DNA of 64,000 bases from Pseudomonas oryzihabitans NBRC 102199. GTDB lineage: Bacteria; Pseudomonadota; Gammaproteobacteria; Pseudomonadales; Pseudomonadaceae. A program made the position numbers and the translations under genes. Positions 20,027-29,839 of the stretch are shown piece after piece (the stretch's first letter is position 1; each line of letters starts with the position of its first letter). Where the stretch lies: contig NZ_BBIT01000011.1 of NCBI RefSeq assembly GCF_000730625.1, positions 1-64,000 on the forward strand. Direction: 5' to 3'. A model generated the notes under the pieces. That model was given only the letters and a program-made list of their open reading frames with translations, did no database searches and was not told the origin of the DNA.

Positions 20027-20638
20027 TCAGCGAGCAGGGGCAGTGGCTGCCCGGCTGCGTCTCTTGCGACGCCAGCCATCCACCAGCCGGAAGGCCAGCA
20101 GCGCGGCGCCGATGGCAGCGTAGATCGCCCACTCTTCCAGGTCCGAACGCACGATCCAGAGGTAGTGCAGCAGCCCCAGGCCTAGCACCAGGTACGCCAG
20201 CCGATGCAGCTCCTTCCAGCGCTTGCCCAGGCGGCGCATGGCCGGGCGATTGGAGGTGACGGCCAGGGCCAGCAGGATCAGCAGGGCCGCGGCCCCGACG
20301 ATGATGTAGGGCCGGCGCTGCAATTCCACGCCCAGCTGCGACAGGTCGAAGCCCAGCACGAAGGCCAGGTAGCCGAGGAAGTGCAGCAGGGCATAGGTGA
20401 AGGTCCACAACCCGAGCTGGCGGCGGATCACCGGCCAGAGCTTCCAGCGGGTGAGGCGCGACAGCGGGGTCAGACTCAGGGTCAGCAACAGCAGCACCAG
20501 GGCGCCGGTGCCCAGCTTGTCCACCAGTGCCTTGCCCGGGTCCGGGCCGAGGGCGAAGATCCAGGCCTGGTACAGCCACCACAGCGGCGGGCAGAGCGCG
20601 GCGACGAACACCGCCAACCGCCAGAGCAGTACACCCAT
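20027..20638 (-). CDS. msrQ: MsrQ, haem-binding membrane subunit of periplasmic Met-sulfoxide reductase
   Basis: A 203-residue ferric-reductase-like membrane protein with about six helices. It donates electrons from the quinone pool to MsrP. Signatures are [34 protein letters not shown] (haem His) and [19 protein letters not shown] (second haem His). It overlaps the msrP stop by one base (TAATG), so it is translated with it. The short basic C-terminus (RRKRRSRA) is normal for the cytoplasmic end. Confidence 0.94.
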   Translation of the reverse strand: MGVLLWRLAVFVAALCPPLWWLYQAWIFALGPDPGKALVDKLGTGALVLLLLTLSLTPLSRLTRWKLWPVIRRQLGLWTFTYALLHFLGYLAFVLGFDLSQLGVELQRRPYIIVGAAALLILLALAVTSNRPAMRRLGKRWKELHRLAYLVLGLGLLHYLWIVRSDLEEWAIYAAIGAALLAFRLVDGWRRKRRSRAATAPAR

Positions 20639-21648
20639 TAATAGTTTCTCCGCAGATCCATGCCGCTGTAGAGCGAAGCCACTTCCTCGCCATAGCCGTT
20701 GAACATAAGCGTCGGTCGCACGTTGGGGCTGAACAGGCCGCTGGGCAGGCGCCGTTCGCGGGCCTGGCTCCAGCGCGGGTGATCCACTTCCGGATTGACG
20801 TTGGCATAGAAGCCGTACTCGTTGGGCGCCATGCCCTGCCAGGTGGTGCGCGGCTGCTCTTCCACCAGGCTGATGCGGACGATGGACTTGATGCCCTTGA
20901 AGCCATACTTCCAGGGCACGATCAGGCGCAGCGGCGCGCCATTCTGGTTGGGCAGCACCCGCCCGTACATGCCCACCGTCATCAGCGTCAGCGGATGCAT
21001 GGCCTCATCCAGGCGCAGGCCTTCCACATAGGGCCAGTCCAGCAGGGCGAAGCTGGAATTCATGCCGGGCATGTGCTGCGGATCCTTGAGCGTCTCGAAC
21101 CTCACGTAGCGCGCCTTGCCGGTGGGCTCGACGCGCTTGAGCAGGCTGGCCAGCGGAAAGCCCAGCCAGGGGATGACCATGGACCAGGCCTCGACGCACC
21201 TCATGCGGTAGATGCGCTCTTCCAGGGTATCCGGGGCGAAGAGGTCTTCCAGGCCGTAGGTGCCGGGCTTGCCCACCTCGCCATCGACCACCACGCTCCA
21301 GGGCTGAGTGGGCAACTGGGCGGCATGGGCCGCGGGATCGCTCTTGTCCGGGCCGAATTCATAGAAGTTGTTGTAGTGGGTGGCGTCCTTGAAGGGGGTG
21401 ATGTCCTCGCCCTTGACCGTGGCCGCCTGCCAGCGGGTATCCGGCAGCTTACGCTCGAACCAGTCCGGGCCCTTGGCGGCTTCGACGTCGCCGTAGCTGG
21501 AGGCGGCGGCCAGCGCCCAGCCGGGCAGGGCGGCGCCGGCGAGCAGGGCACCGCTGGCACCGAGCAGTTGGCGCCGAGACAGGTAGACGGCTTCGGGGGT
21601 GATCTCCGACCCACGACAGGCAGAGCGTGGAACGATCTTGATCGGCAT
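20638..21648 (-). CDS. msrP: MsrP, molybdopterin catalytic subunit of periplasmic Met-sulfoxide reductase
   Basis: A 336-residue oxidoreductase that repairs methionine sulfoxide in periplasmic proteins after hypochlorite or other oxidative stress. The Tat signal [19 protein letters not shown] (residues about 24-42) directs folded export. The molybdenum-ligating cysteine is in [16 protein letters not shown]. The start at 21648 (MPIKIVPRS) places the twin-arginine motif at the usual distance. It forms a two-gene operon with msrQ. About 210 bases separate it from the divergent kinase gene. Confidence 0.95.
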   Translation of the reverse strand: MPIKIVPRSACRGSEITPEAVYLSRRQLLGASGALLAGAALPGWALAAASSYGDVEAAKGPDWFERKLPDTRWQAATVKGEDITPFKDATHYNNFYEFGPDKSDPAAHAAQLPTQPWSVVVDGEVGKPGTYGLEDLFAPDTLEERIYRMRCVEAWSMVIPWLGFPLASLLKRVEPTGKARYVRFETLKDPQHMPGMNSSFALLDWPYVEGLRLDEAMHPLTLMTVGMYGRVLPNQNGAPLRLIVPWKYGFKGIKSIVRISLVEEQPRTTWQGMAPNEYGFYANVNPEVDHPRWSQARERRLPSGLFSPNVRPTLMFNGYGEEVASLYSGMDLRRNY

Positions 21649-21858
21649 GACGGACCTCGACGGGGGCGCGCAGGAGCGCGGCTGGCTAACAGCGTGAGAC
21701 ATCCCGGTCGTGAAAAGCTTCCCGGGCCAACGATAGCCTGCCGTCCCGGTCCGGCGGAAGGCCGTTGCGCGCCTGTCAGTCGGCCGTTCAGGTCGCTGCC
21801 AGGCAGGCGCGGGACCCCGTGCCATACTGCGGCGACCTCTCGCCCTCAGGAGTCCCCG

Positions 21859-23556
21859 ATGAAGAAGCTGATCAATAGCCCCACCACGGTGGTTCGCGAA
21901 CTGCTCGAAGGTCTCGTCAGCCTGGATCCCGGCCTGGCCCTGCTGGCCGAGGAACAGGTCATCCTGCGCCAGCCCCTGGCCGCAGCGGGCGAGCGCCCGG
22001 TGGCGGTGATTTCCGGCGGCGGCAGCGGCCACGAACCGGCCCATGCCGGCTATGTCGGCGAGGGCATGCTGACCGCGGCGGTGGCGGGAGACGTCTTCAC
22101 CTCACCGAGCGTGGATGCCGTGCTGGCCGCGATCCGGGCCGCGGGCGGTCCTGCCGGCGCCCTGTTGGTGGTCAAGAACTACACCGGCGACCGTCTCAAC
22201 TTCGGCCTGGCCGCCGAACTGGCGCGCAGCGAAGGCATTCCGGTCGAGACGGTATTGGTGGCGGACGACGCGGCCCTGCGCCACACGGTGGCGCCGGAAA
22301 GGCGCCGGGGCATCGCGGGCACCGTGCTGATCCACAAGCTGGCGGGCGCGGCAGCCGCCGCCGGACGTCCCCTGGCCAAGGTGGCCGCCCTGGCCCGCGC
22401 CGCGAGCGCCGAGTTGCGCAGCATGGGCGTGGCCCTGGGCGCCTGTACGGTGCCGGCGGTGGGGCATCCGGGTTTCCAGCTGGCGGACGACGAGGTGGAA
22501 TGGGGCCTCGGCATCCATGGCGAGCAGGGCGTCGAGCGCGGCCCCCGGCTGGGCGCCGACGCCACCGTGGCGCGGCTGCTGGATACCCTCATCGAAGACG
22601 GCGGCTATCCAAAGGGCACGCGCCTGGCGCTGCTGGTCAATGGCCTGGGCGCGACGCCGCCGCTGGAACTCGCCCTGGTGGCGCGGGCTGCACTGAGCCA
22701 GTTGCGCGAGCGGGGCCTGGTAGTGGAACGCGCCTGGACCGGCACCTTCCTCAGCGCCCTGGACATGCCCGGCTGTTCGCTGTCGCTGCTGCCAGTGGAT
22801 GAGGCGTGCCTGGCGCTGCTCGATGCGCCGACCCAGGCGCGAGCCTGGCCGGGTGACGGCCGGGTCCCGGCGGCGCCCACGCTGTTGCCCGCACCGGCGG
22901 CGGCAGCCGAAACGATCCCTCGCACCCCCGGTCCCCTGGCCGCGCGGCTGCAGGCGGCGGCAGATGCCGTCATCGCCAGCCTGCTGGCCAACGAAGCCCG
23001 CCTCACCGATCTGGACAGTCGCGCCGGCGATGGCGACCTGGGCACCAGCCTGGCCCGGGGCGCCGAAGCCATGCGCGCCTTGCCGGCCAGTGCCTGGTAT
23101 ACCCCGGCCAGCGCCCTGGCCGCCACCGGTCAGGCGCTGCGCCGGGCCATTGGCGGCAGCTCCGGCCCCTTCTATGCCTGCGCCCTGGTTCGCGCCGCCC
23201 AGGTGCTGGATGGGGTGGAGCGTCCGACCCTTGCGCAGTGGGCCGAGGCGTTCGACGGGGGCGTCCAGGCCCTGGCCGAACTGGGTGGCGCCCAGCCGGG
23301 CCAGCGCACCATGCTCGATGCCTTGCGCCCGGCCGCGGATGCCCTGCTGGCCGGCGCCCAGGCGGGCGCCAGCCCGACGCAGGCCTTTGCCGCTGCCCTC
23401 GCCGCTGCCCGTGAGGGCGCCGAGGCCACCGCCGAGATGCTGCCGGCCCAGGGCCGTGCCAGCTACCTGGGCGAGCGCGCCCGCGGCATTCCCGATGGCG
23501 GCGCCGTCGCGGTGGTCTGCTGGCTGGAGGCGCTGGAACCCGTAATGGCCCGCTAG
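21859..23556 (+). CDS. ATP-dependent dihydroxyacetone kinase, fused DhaK-DhaL
   Basis: A 565-residue single-chain dihydroxyacetone kinase. The DhaK domain (about 7-325) has [27 protein letters not shown] and the GIHGEQG block with the substrate-binding His. The ATP-binding DhaL domain (about 365-560) has [20 protein letters not shown] for Mg-ATP. It phosphorylates dihydroxyacetone (and often glyceraldehyde) with ATP rather than PEP. The start ATG has CAGGAG upstream. Its stop shares the bases CTAG with the convergent membrane-protein gene. Confidence 0.93.
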   Translation: MKKLINSPTTVVRELLEGLVSLDPGLALLAEEQVILRQPLAAAGERPVAVISGGGSGHEPAHAGYVGEGMLTAAVAGDVFTSPSVDAVLAAIRAAGGPAGALLVVKNYTGDRLNFGLAAELARSEGIPVETVLVADDAALRHTVAPERRRGIAGTVLIHKLAGAAAAAGRPLAKVAALARAASAELRSMGVALGACTVPAVGHPGFQLADDEVEWGLGIHGEQGVERGPRLGADATVARLLDTLIEDGGYPKGTRLALLVNGLGATPPLELALVARAALSQLRERGLVVERAWTGTFLSALDMPGCSLSLLPVDEACLALLDAPTQARAWPGDGRVPAAPTLLPAPAAAAETIPRTPGPLAARLQAAADAVIASLLANEARLTDLDSRAGDGDLGTSLARGAEAMRALPASAWYTPASALAATGQALRRAIGGSSGPFYACALVRAAQVLDGVERPTLAQWAEAFDGGVQALAELGGAQPGQRTMLDALRPAADALLAGAQAGASPTQAFAAALAAAREGAEATAEMLPAQGRASYLGERARGIPDGGAVAVVCWLEALEPVMAR

Positions 23557-24260
23557 GCCGAGCCAGGGCCCTGACTAGTCCTGCGGCGTCCGAGCCAGCC
23601 ATGGCGGCAACCCAGGGAGAGCAGGGCGCCGAGAAAGGCCAGGGCCATGTCCTTTTGCGCATCCCAGGGATCGCCCTGGGCGCCGACGAAGGCCTCCCCG
23701 GCGTCTTCCGCGAGCAGGTCGGCGCCCAGCCACTCCATCAGTTCGTAGCCGGCCGAGGAGGCCAGCACGAATTCCAGGGCCACATAGGCGCTCCGCCAGC
23801 CACGCAGGCCGCTCAGGCCCTGGACCACCTCGCGAACGGGGCGCGCCAGCAGCAGGCCGTAAGCGAAATGCACCAGCCGGTCGTAGTGATTGCGCTGCAG
23901 GCCCAGCGCCTCGTCCAGGCGAAAGCCGGTCAGCGCCTGCCAGGCCTCCTCGTAGGGCACCTGGGAATAGGTGTAATGAGCGCCAATCTGGTGCAGCACC
24001 AGAAAGCCGCAGAGTTGCAGACTGGCGCTGGCCGACAGCTGGAAGCGCCGCTGCACGAGGGCGACGCCCGCCAGCGTAGCGATCACCAGCAGCTGCTCGA
24101 TCATCCAGGTGAGACGGTCGCTGGGTGCCCAGCCGAGCGTCAGGGTCAGTAGCGCCAGCATCAGCAGCAGGGCGAGTTGCAGACGAGAGCAGCGGGTGGT
24201 GTTCAAACACGAGCGCCTTGTGCGGAAAGCGGAGCATCGCGACGGCGATCCCAGCAGCAT
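23553..24260 (-). CDS. DUF2238/YjdF-like integral membrane protein
   Basis: A protein of about 235 residues with six or so hydrophobic helices (LALLLMLALLTLTLGW, LLVIATLAGVALVQ, and others). It has the conserved polar block YTYSQVPYEEAW followed by NHYDRLVHFAYGLLLARPVRE and the late YELMEWLGADLLAE and GDPWDAQKDMALAFLGA. These match DUF2238 (YjdF), a family of unknown function with conserved His/Asp/Glu that could bind metal. I start at the ATG at 24260. The 3' end overlaps the kinase gene by four bases (CTAG), tail to tail. It is divergent from the P450 gene. Confidence 0.82.
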   Translation of the reverse strand: MLLGSPSRCSAFRTRRSCLNTTRCSRLQLALLLMLALLTLTLGWAPSDRLTWMIEQLLVIATLAGVALVQRRFQLSASASLQLCGFLVLHQIGAHYTYSQVPYEEAWQALTGFRLDEALGLQRNHYDRLVHFAYGLLLARPVREVVQGLSGLRGWRSAYVALEFVLASSAGYELMEWLGADLLAEDAGEAFVGAQGDPWDAQKDMALAFLGALLSLGCRHGWLGRRRTSQGPGSA

Positions 24261-24408
24261 GGACCGGCATTCGAGCGCTGCCGTTCCAGCGCAGCGATCC
24301 CGTGTCGGCGCGGCTTCGCTGGCAAAAACCGCAAGCGCAACGGCGGCACCGGCGCCGCTTGCCGGCGGTCCCACGAGCAGGTCTTTCCGCTACCCTGGAG
24401 CCTCTCCG

Positions 24409-25671
24409 ATGTCCATCCTGCCCAAGCTCCCGGCCTTCGATTCGAGCCTGGCACTGCTACGCGAGGGCTATGCCTTCATCAGCAATCGCTGTGAACGTCT
24501 GGAAAGCGATGTCTTCGCCACGCGCCTGCTGCTGCAGCCCACCCTCTGCCTGCGCGGCCCGGCGGCGGTCGAACTGTTCTATCGCGAAGAGCGCTTCAGC
24601 CGGGTGGATGCTGCGCCTCGTCAGCTGCGCAAGACGCTCTTCGGCGAAGGCGGCGTCCAGGGCCTGGACGGAGCGGCCCATCGCCAGCGCAAGGCACTCT
24701 TCGTCGACATCACCCGATCGACGCGGGTGGAAGTCTTGGTGACCCGGGCGGAACAGGAGTGGCACGCCAGACTGGCCAGCTGGCAGAGCCGCGGCGAGAT
24801 CGTCCTGCTGGACGAATTGCATCGCCTCTATACCCGCGCGGTCTGCGACTGGGCGGGTGTCGCTCTGGACAGGGAGGAGGAAGGGCAGCGCTGTGCCGAG
24901 TTGGTCGCCCTGATCGAGGGCGGTGGCCGCGTGGGTCTGGGCAACCTGGGCGCCCGTCGCGCTCGACAGCGGCTGGAGCTCTGGCTCGGTCGCCAGGTCG
25001 AGCAGGCCCGCCAGCGGCCGGCGCCTGCCGGCAGCGCCCTGGCGCTGATCGCTCAGCACCGGGAAGCGGATGGCCAGCCGTTGTCGCCGCAGGTGGCCGC
25101 GGTGGAACTGCTCAATGTCTTGCGGCCGACGGTGGCCGTGGCACGCTTTTCCACCTTCGCCGCCCTGGCGCTGTACAAGCAGCCGGCCTGGCGCGAACGG
25201 CTGCGGGCCGATCCCGCCGCCCGGGTACCCTTTGCCCAGGAGGTACGACGCTTCTACGCCTTCTTTCCCTTCACCGTAGCGCGGGTACGGGAGAGCTTCG
25301 AGTGGCACGGCGTCGCCTTTCCCCGCGGCACGCGGGTCTTGCTCGATCTCTATGGCACCAACCGCGATCCGCGCAGCTGGTCACGTCCCGAGGTGTTCGA
25401 TCCCACGCGTTTTCTCGCAGAACAGCCTCCGGAGGCCGCCTTCGTACCCCAGGGCGGCGGTGAGGTGGCCCACCAGCACCGCTGTCCGGGTGAGGGCATC
25501 GCCCTGGAACTCATGACCTCCGCCCTGCGCCTGCTGCTGCAGGACATGACCTACCAGGTACCGACCCAGGACCTGCGCATCGACCTGGCCCGGATGCCGA
25601 TGCGCCCGGCCAGCGGCCTGATCCTGAGCGAGGTTCAGGCGGTGCAGCGGACGCGCAGTTCGGTCAGCTAG
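24409..25671 (+). CDS. CYP152-type cytochrome P450 fatty-acid peroxygenase
   Basis: A 420-residue P450 of the CYP152 (P450-BSbeta/OleT/CypC) class, which uses hydrogen peroxide directly to hydroxylate, or in some members decarboxylate, fatty acids without redox partners. Two markers support this. LRPTVAVARF (Arg near 238) provides the arginine that anchors the substrate carboxylate. The haem loop VAHQHRCPGEGIALE (Cys near 359) is preceded by PQGGG. The N-terminus MSILPKLPAFDSSLALL and the length are typical. The normal P450 acid-alcohol pair is absent, as in the class. The start ATG has CTGGAG upstream. The stop shares CTAG with the convergent symporter gene. Confidence 0.92.
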   Translation: MSILPKLPAFDSSLALLREGYAFISNRCERLESDVFATRLLLQPTLCLRGPAAVELFYREERFSRVDAAPRQLRKTLFGEGGVQGLDGAAHRQRKALFVDITRSTRVEVLVTRAEQEWHARLASWQSRGEIVLLDELHRLYTRAVCDWAGVALDREEEGQRCAELVALIEGGGRVGLGNLGARRARQRLELWLGRQVEQARQRPAPAGSALALIAQHREADGQPLSPQVAAVELLNVLRPTVAVARFSTFAALALYKQPAWRERLRADPAARVPFAQEVRRFYAFFPFTVARVRESFEWHGVAFPRGTRVLLDLYGTNRDPRSWSRPEVFDPTRFLAEQPPEAAFVPQGGGEVAHQHRCPGEGIALELMTSALRLLLQDMTYQVPTQDLRIDLARMPMRPASGLILSEVQAVQRTRSSVS

Positions 25672-27047
25672 GCGGCCCGCGCCGCCACCTGGGAGCGCGC
25701 CGTGAGCAGACTCACCACCACGAAGCTGACCAGGCTCAGGCCGAGGCTGAAATAGATCGGCGTATTGGCCTCCAGGCCGTCCTTGAGCATGAAGACGATG
25801 GCCGCGCCGGAACCCAGCAGCATGCTGGCCAGGGCACCCGCCGTGGTGGCGCGCGGCCAGAGGATGGCCCCCAGCAGCGGCACCAGGATGCCACCTACCA
25901 GCAGGTTGTACGCCAGGGTCAGGGCGCCGATGACGTCATTGACCAGCAGCGCGATGGCGAGCACGGCGAGACCGGTGAGCAGGGTGAACAACCGGGCCAT
26001 GCCCAGGGTCGAGGCCCGGCCGCCGCGCAGTCGCGGCAACAGGTCCTCGGTCAGGGTGGTGGAGGCCGCCAGCAGGCCGGCACTGGCGGTGGACATCATG
26101 GCGGCCAGGGCAGCGGCGATCACCAGGCCGCGGATGCCGTCCGGCAGGGCGCTGCGGACGATGGCGGCGAAGGCGTTGTTGGCGTCGGCGAGATCCGGCA
26201 GCAGCACCCGGGCGCACATGCCGATCAGTGCGCCCACCAGGCCGTAGATCACGCAATAGACGCCGGCCAGGCTGCCCGCCACGCGCGCCACGCCTTCGCT
26301 GCGCGCGGTGAGGACCCGCTGCCAGATGTCCTGGCCGATGAGGATGCCGAAGAAGTAGATCAGGAAGTAGGTGAAGATGGTGTCGTAGCCGAGGGTGGTC
26401 AGGGCGAAGGCGCTGGCCGGCAGCTTGGCCACCAGGGCATCCCAGCCACCGACCTGGGTCAGGCAGATCGGCAGCAGCACGAACATCAGGCCCGCGGTCT
26501 TGATGACGAACTGGACGATGTCGGTCAGCGTCAGGGACCACATGCCGCCGATGCTGGAATAGATCACCACCACGCTGCCACCGAGCAGGATGGCGCTCCA
26601 GAAGGGCAGCTCGAACAGCACCTGGATCACCGTGCCCATGGCCAGCACCGAGACCACGCTCAGCATCAGCGCATAGACGAACATGATGGCGGCGCTGGCC
26701 TGCCGGGCCAGGGGCGTATAGCGCCGTTCCAGCACCTGGGTCACGGTGTAGATGCGCAACTTCAGCAGGGGTTTGGCGAGAAACAGATTGAGCACCAGGA
26801 TGCCACCACCCAGCATGGCGCACAGCCAGAAGCCGGACAGCCCGTGGACGTAGCCCAGGCGCACCGTGCCCACGGTGGCGGCGCCACCCAGCACCGTGGC
26901 GGCCATGGTGCCCAGGTAGCAGGCCGGGCCGAGGTTGCGACCGGCGACGAGGAATTCTTCCTGATTGCGGGCGCGGCGCATGCCGTACCAGCCAAGCAGG
27001 AGCATGGCCAGGGCGTAGGCCAGAACGACGGAAATATCCAGGAGCAT
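25668..27047 (-). CDS. SSS-family sodium:solute symporter of the guanidinobutyrate locus
   Basis: A 459-residue membrane protein with 13 or so helices of the sodium:solute symporter family: GWYGMRRARNQEEFLVAGRN near the N-terminus, LGGAATVGTVRLGY, and IYFFGILIGQDIWQRVLTAR. It sits downstream of a cytosine-permease-like gene and gbuA in the same direction, an arrangement I recall from the P. aeruginosa gbuA region. Import of 4-guanidinobutyrate or a related guanidino acid is the natural guess. I start at the ATG at 27047 (MLLDISVV); the longer frame adds an unlikely hydrophilic leader. Confidence 0.85.
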   Translation of the reverse strand: MLLDISVVLAYALAMLLLGWYGMRRARNQEEFLVAGRNLGPACYLGTMAATVLGGAATVGTVRLGYVHGLSGFWLCAMLGGGILVLNLFLAKPLLKLRIYTVTQVLERRYTPLARQASAAIMFVYALMLSVVSVLAMGTVIQVLFELPFWSAILLGGSVVVIYSSIGGMWSLTLTDIVQFVIKTAGLMFVLLPICLTQVGGWDALVAKLPASAFALTTLGYDTIFTYFLIYFFGILIGQDIWQRVLTARSEGVARVAGSLAGVYCVIYGLVGALIGMCARVLLPDLADANNAFAAIVRSALPDGIRGLVIAAALAAMMSTASAGLLAASTTLTEDLLPRLRGGRASTLGMARLFTLLTGLAVLAIALLVNDVIGALTLAYNLLVGGILVPLLGAILWPRATTAGALASMLLGSGAAIVFMLKDGLEANTPIYFSLGLSLVSFVVVSLLTARSQVAARAA

Positions 27048-27110
27048 GACGGAATCTCTTGCAGGACTAGACAGGGCCGGGCGCACCGACCCCGTGACAG
27101 GGTTCAGGTA

Positions 27111-28616
27111 TCAGGCGGCGCGGATGCCCGGGAGCGCGGTGCGGGCACGACTGCGTCTGGAGCGTCGGGGGCCGGTCGGGCCATAGACGGCCGCCGGTTC
27201 CGGGAACAGCAGGAGCAGCAGCAGATAGAGCAGGGCGGCGCTGCCCAGGGCCAGCGGCAGGCTCAGGTCGATGCCGCCCGCCAGTTCACCCAGGGGCCCG
27301 ACGAACTGACCGGGCAGATTGACGAAGGCGAGGCCGAGCAGGGCGCTGGGAATCCAGGCGCCCATGCCGCGCCAGTTCCAGCCATGGTGGAACCAGTAGC
27401 GGCCACCCTGCTCGCCGCGGGTGAACACCTGCAGATCGTCCGGGCAATAGAAGCCGCGGCGGACCACCAGCCCGAGGATCATGATCACCATCCAGGGGCT
27501 GGTGCAGGTCACGATCAGCACGGCAAAGGTGGAGACGCTCTGCACCAGGTTGAAGCTGAAGCGCCCGATGAAGATGAAGGCGATGGCCGCCAGCCCGATC
27601 AGCAGGGTCGCCCGTACCCGGGTCAGCAGCCGGGGTAGCACGCTGGAGAGATCCAGGCCGGTGCCATAGAGCGCGGTGGTGCCGGTGGACAGGCCACCGA
27701 TGATCGCCAGCAGGCATACCGGCAGGAAGTACCAGGTGGGCGCGATGGCCAGCAGACCGCCCACATAGTTGTTTTGCGCGATGTAGTCGGGTGCCCTGGT
27801 CGCCACCAGCGAGGCGGTGGCCAGGCCGAATAGGAAGGGGATCAGGGTGGCGGTCTGGGCCGCGATCACCGCCAGCAGGATGCGCAGGCGGGGCGTCTGC
27901 CGCGGAATGTAGCGCGACCAGTCGCCGAGAAAGGCGCCAAAGGACACCGGATTGCTCATGGCCACCAGGGCCGCGCCGACAAAGGCTGCCCAGAAGCCCG
28001 GCTGACCCGCTTGCAGGGTGCCGGCGTAACCGGCGTCGAAACTGCCGGCGAAGGCCGGGATGCCGAGCAGGAACAGCAGGCTGGCACTGACCACGGCGAT
28101 CTTGTTGACCCACAGCATGAAGCGAAAGCCATAGAGGCACACCGTCAGCACCAGCACGGCGAACAGCCCGTAGGCCAGCCCCAGGCTGAGCGCGTTCTCC
28201 GGCAGTCCGACCAGGCGCTGGGCACCGCCCACCAGGGCATCGCCGGAACTCCAGACCGACAGCGAAAAGAAGGCGATGGCGGTCAGCAGCGAGAGAAAGG
28301 AGCCGACGATACGGCCGTGGACGCCGAAATGGGCACCGGAGGAGACGGCGTTGTTGGTGCCGTTGAGCGCGCCGAACAGCCCCATGGGCGCGAGGATCAG
28401 GGCGCCACACAGGACCCCGCTCGCAATGGCCAGCACCCCGGCCTGGAAGGACAGGCCGAACAGGATCGGAAAGCTGCCGAGCACGGCGGTGGCGAAGGTG
28501 TTGGCCCCGCCAAAGATCAGGCGGAACAGGTCGAAGGGGGTGGCATGGCGTTCGTGGTCGGGAATCTGCTCGACGCCAAAGGTTTCGATACGGGTGATGC
28601 CGTCATGATGGTCCAT
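27111..28616 (-). CDS. Purine/cytosine permease-family transporter (NCS1)
   Basis: A 501-residue NCS1 transporter. The N-terminal ETFGVEQIPDHERHATPFDL followed by the first helix, GANTFATAVLGSFPILFGLSF, and the GALNGTNNAVSSGAHFGVHG stretch define the CodB-like family. Ligands range over nucleobases, hydantoins and other small N-rich molecules; position beside gbuA suggests a guanidino compound. The C-terminus is basic (GPRRSRRSRART). It is separated from gbuA by about 140 bases. Confidence 0.85.
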   Translation of the reverse strand: MDHHDGITRIETFGVEQIPDHERHATPFDLFRLIFGGANTFATAVLGSFPILFGLSFQAGVLAIASGVLCGALILAPMGLFGALNGTNNAVSSGAHFGVHGRIVGSFLSLLTAIAFFSLSVWSSGDALVGGAQRLVGLPENALSLGLAYGLFAVLVLTVCLYGFRFMLWVNKIAVVSASLLFLLGIPAFAGSFDAGYAGTLQAGQPGFWAAFVGAALVAMSNPVSFGAFLGDWSRYIPRQTPRLRILLAVIAAQTATLIPFLFGLATASLVATRAPDYIAQNNYVGGLLAIAPTWYFLPVCLLAIIGGLSTGTTALYGTGLDLSSVLPRLLTRVRATLLIGLAAIAFIFIGRFSFNLVQSVSTFAVLIVTCTSPWMVIMILGLVVRRGFYCPDDLQVFTRGEQGGRYWFHHGWNWRGMGAWIPSALLGLAFVNLPGQFVGPLGELAGGIDLSLPLALGSAALLYLLLLLLFPEPAAVYGPTGPRRSRRSRARTALPGIRAA

Positions 28617-28753
28617 GGATGACGCCTCGACACGGTTATACGCAGGCCGGACCCGCGTTCTTGTTGTCGGCGGACCAGGCGGTCCGCCGGTGTTCGGCAG
28701 CGAAAAGACAGCGGGTGGGCGACCGTCATGGCGGGTCGCCGCACCTTGGAGCG

Positions 28754-29704
28754 TCAGCGGTAGGCCACCCCCGGCAGCACGCAGAGCATCTCGTAGAGCA
28801 GGTTGGCGCCGAGCAGCGCGGTATTGCCGGTGGTGTCATAGGGCGGCGAGACCTCGACCAGGTCGCAGCCCACCAGCTCGAGGCCACGGCAGCCGCGGAT
28901 GATCTCCAGCGCCTGGATGGTGGTCAGGCCGCCGATCTCCGGCGTGCCGGTCCCTGGCGCCCAGGCCGGGTCGATGCTGTCGATGTCATAGGACAGATAC
29001 ACCGGTCCGCCCCCGACTCGCTCGCGCACCTCGGCCATCAGCGGCGTCAGCGATCTGTGCCAGCATTCCTCGGCCTGCACCACCCGAAAGCCCTGCTCGC
29101 GGCACCAGTCGAAATCGTCGGCGGCGTAGCCCTGGGCGCGCAGGCCGATCTGCACCACCCGGTCGCAGTCGAGCAGGCCTTCCTCCACCGCGCGGCGGAA
29201 GGTGGTGCCATGGGCGATCTTCTCGCCGAACATGTGCTCGTTGACGTCGGCGTGGGCATCCACGTGCACCAGACCGATCTTGCCGTACTTCTTCTTCATG
29301 GCGCGCAGGATCGGCAGGGTCAGGGTGTGATCGCCGCCCAGGGTGAGGGGGATGACATCGTGCTCCAGCACCTGGTCGTAATGCGCCTCGATCAGGCGCA
29401 CCGTATCGAGCAGATTGAAGGTATTGATGGCCACATCGCCCAGGTCGGCGACACTCAGGGAATCGAAGGGCGCCGCGCCGGTGGCCATGTTGTAGGGCCG
29501 GATCATCACCGATTCGCTGCGCAGCTGGCGCGGACCGAAGCGGGTGCCGGAGCGCAGCGAGGTGCCGATGTCCAGCGGGATGCCGATGAAGGCGGCATCG
29601 AGGCCTTGAGGGGAGGCAAGGTGGGGCAGTCGCAGCATGCTGGCGATGCCGCCGAAACGGGGCATCTCGTTGCCGCCCAGCGGCTGGTGCAGGATCTTTT
29701 CCAC
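28754..29704 (-). CDS. gbuA: Guanidinobutyrase (agmatinase/ureohydrolase family)
   Basis: A 316-residue binuclear-Mn ureohydrolase. All metal motifs are present: LTLGGDHTLTLPILRA, LVHVDAHADVNEHMFG and LSYDIDSIDPAWAPGTGTPE. It matches what I remember of P. aeruginosa GbuA (N-terminal LHQPLGGNEMPRFGGIA, the ATGAAPFDSL stretch, C-terminal LLYEMLCVLPGV), which splits 4-guanidinobutyrate into GABA and urea in the arginine dehydrogenase route. The start is GTG with GAGG about seven bases upstream. The neighbours (two transporters downstream, divergent LysR gene) fit. The paralogous guanidinopropionase GpuA is the main alternative. Confidence 0.88.
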   Translation of the reverse strand: MEKILHQPLGGNEMPRFGGIASMLRLPHLASPQGLDAAFIGIPLDIGTSLRSGTRFGPRQLRSESVMIRPYNMATGAAPFDSLSVADLGDVAINTFNLLDTVRLIEAHYDQVLEHDVIPLTLGGDHTLTLPILRAMKKKYGKIGLVHVDAHADVNEHMFGEKIAHGTTFRRAVEEGLLDCDRVVQIGLRAQGYAADDFDWCREQGFRVVQAEECWHRSLTPLMAEVRERVGGGPVYLSYDIDSIDPAWAPGTGTPEIGGLTTIQALEIIRGCRGLELVGCDLVEVSPPYDTTGNTALLGANLLYEMLCVLPGVAYR

Positions 29705-29782
29705 GGGTCATCCTCGTCGTAGTGATGTCCCGATTGTGCAAAGCCGATGGCGGCTGAAGAATCGGCCCGGGCAAAAAATCAC

Positions 29783-29798
29783 TTCAGAGATTTCTGAA
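29783..29798. promoter_or_regulatory. Dyad operator candidate between gbuA and gbuR
   Basis: TTCAGA GATT TCTGAA is a perfect 6-bp dyad with a 4-base centre, within the 135-base divergent gap. It satisfies the T-N11-A rule of LysR regulators and lies about 40 bases before the gbuR start, a usual autoregulatory position. Confidence 0.6.
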
Positions 29799-29839
29799 CT
29801 AATGGCTAGACTGCCGGGCTGCGTCCACCGGAGTCCGCC

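Noticed and set aside
20527-21858. In-frame extension of the dihydroxyacetone kinase by about 440 codons
   Set aside because: The extension is antisense to msrP and has no homology; the kinase N-terminus is at 21859.
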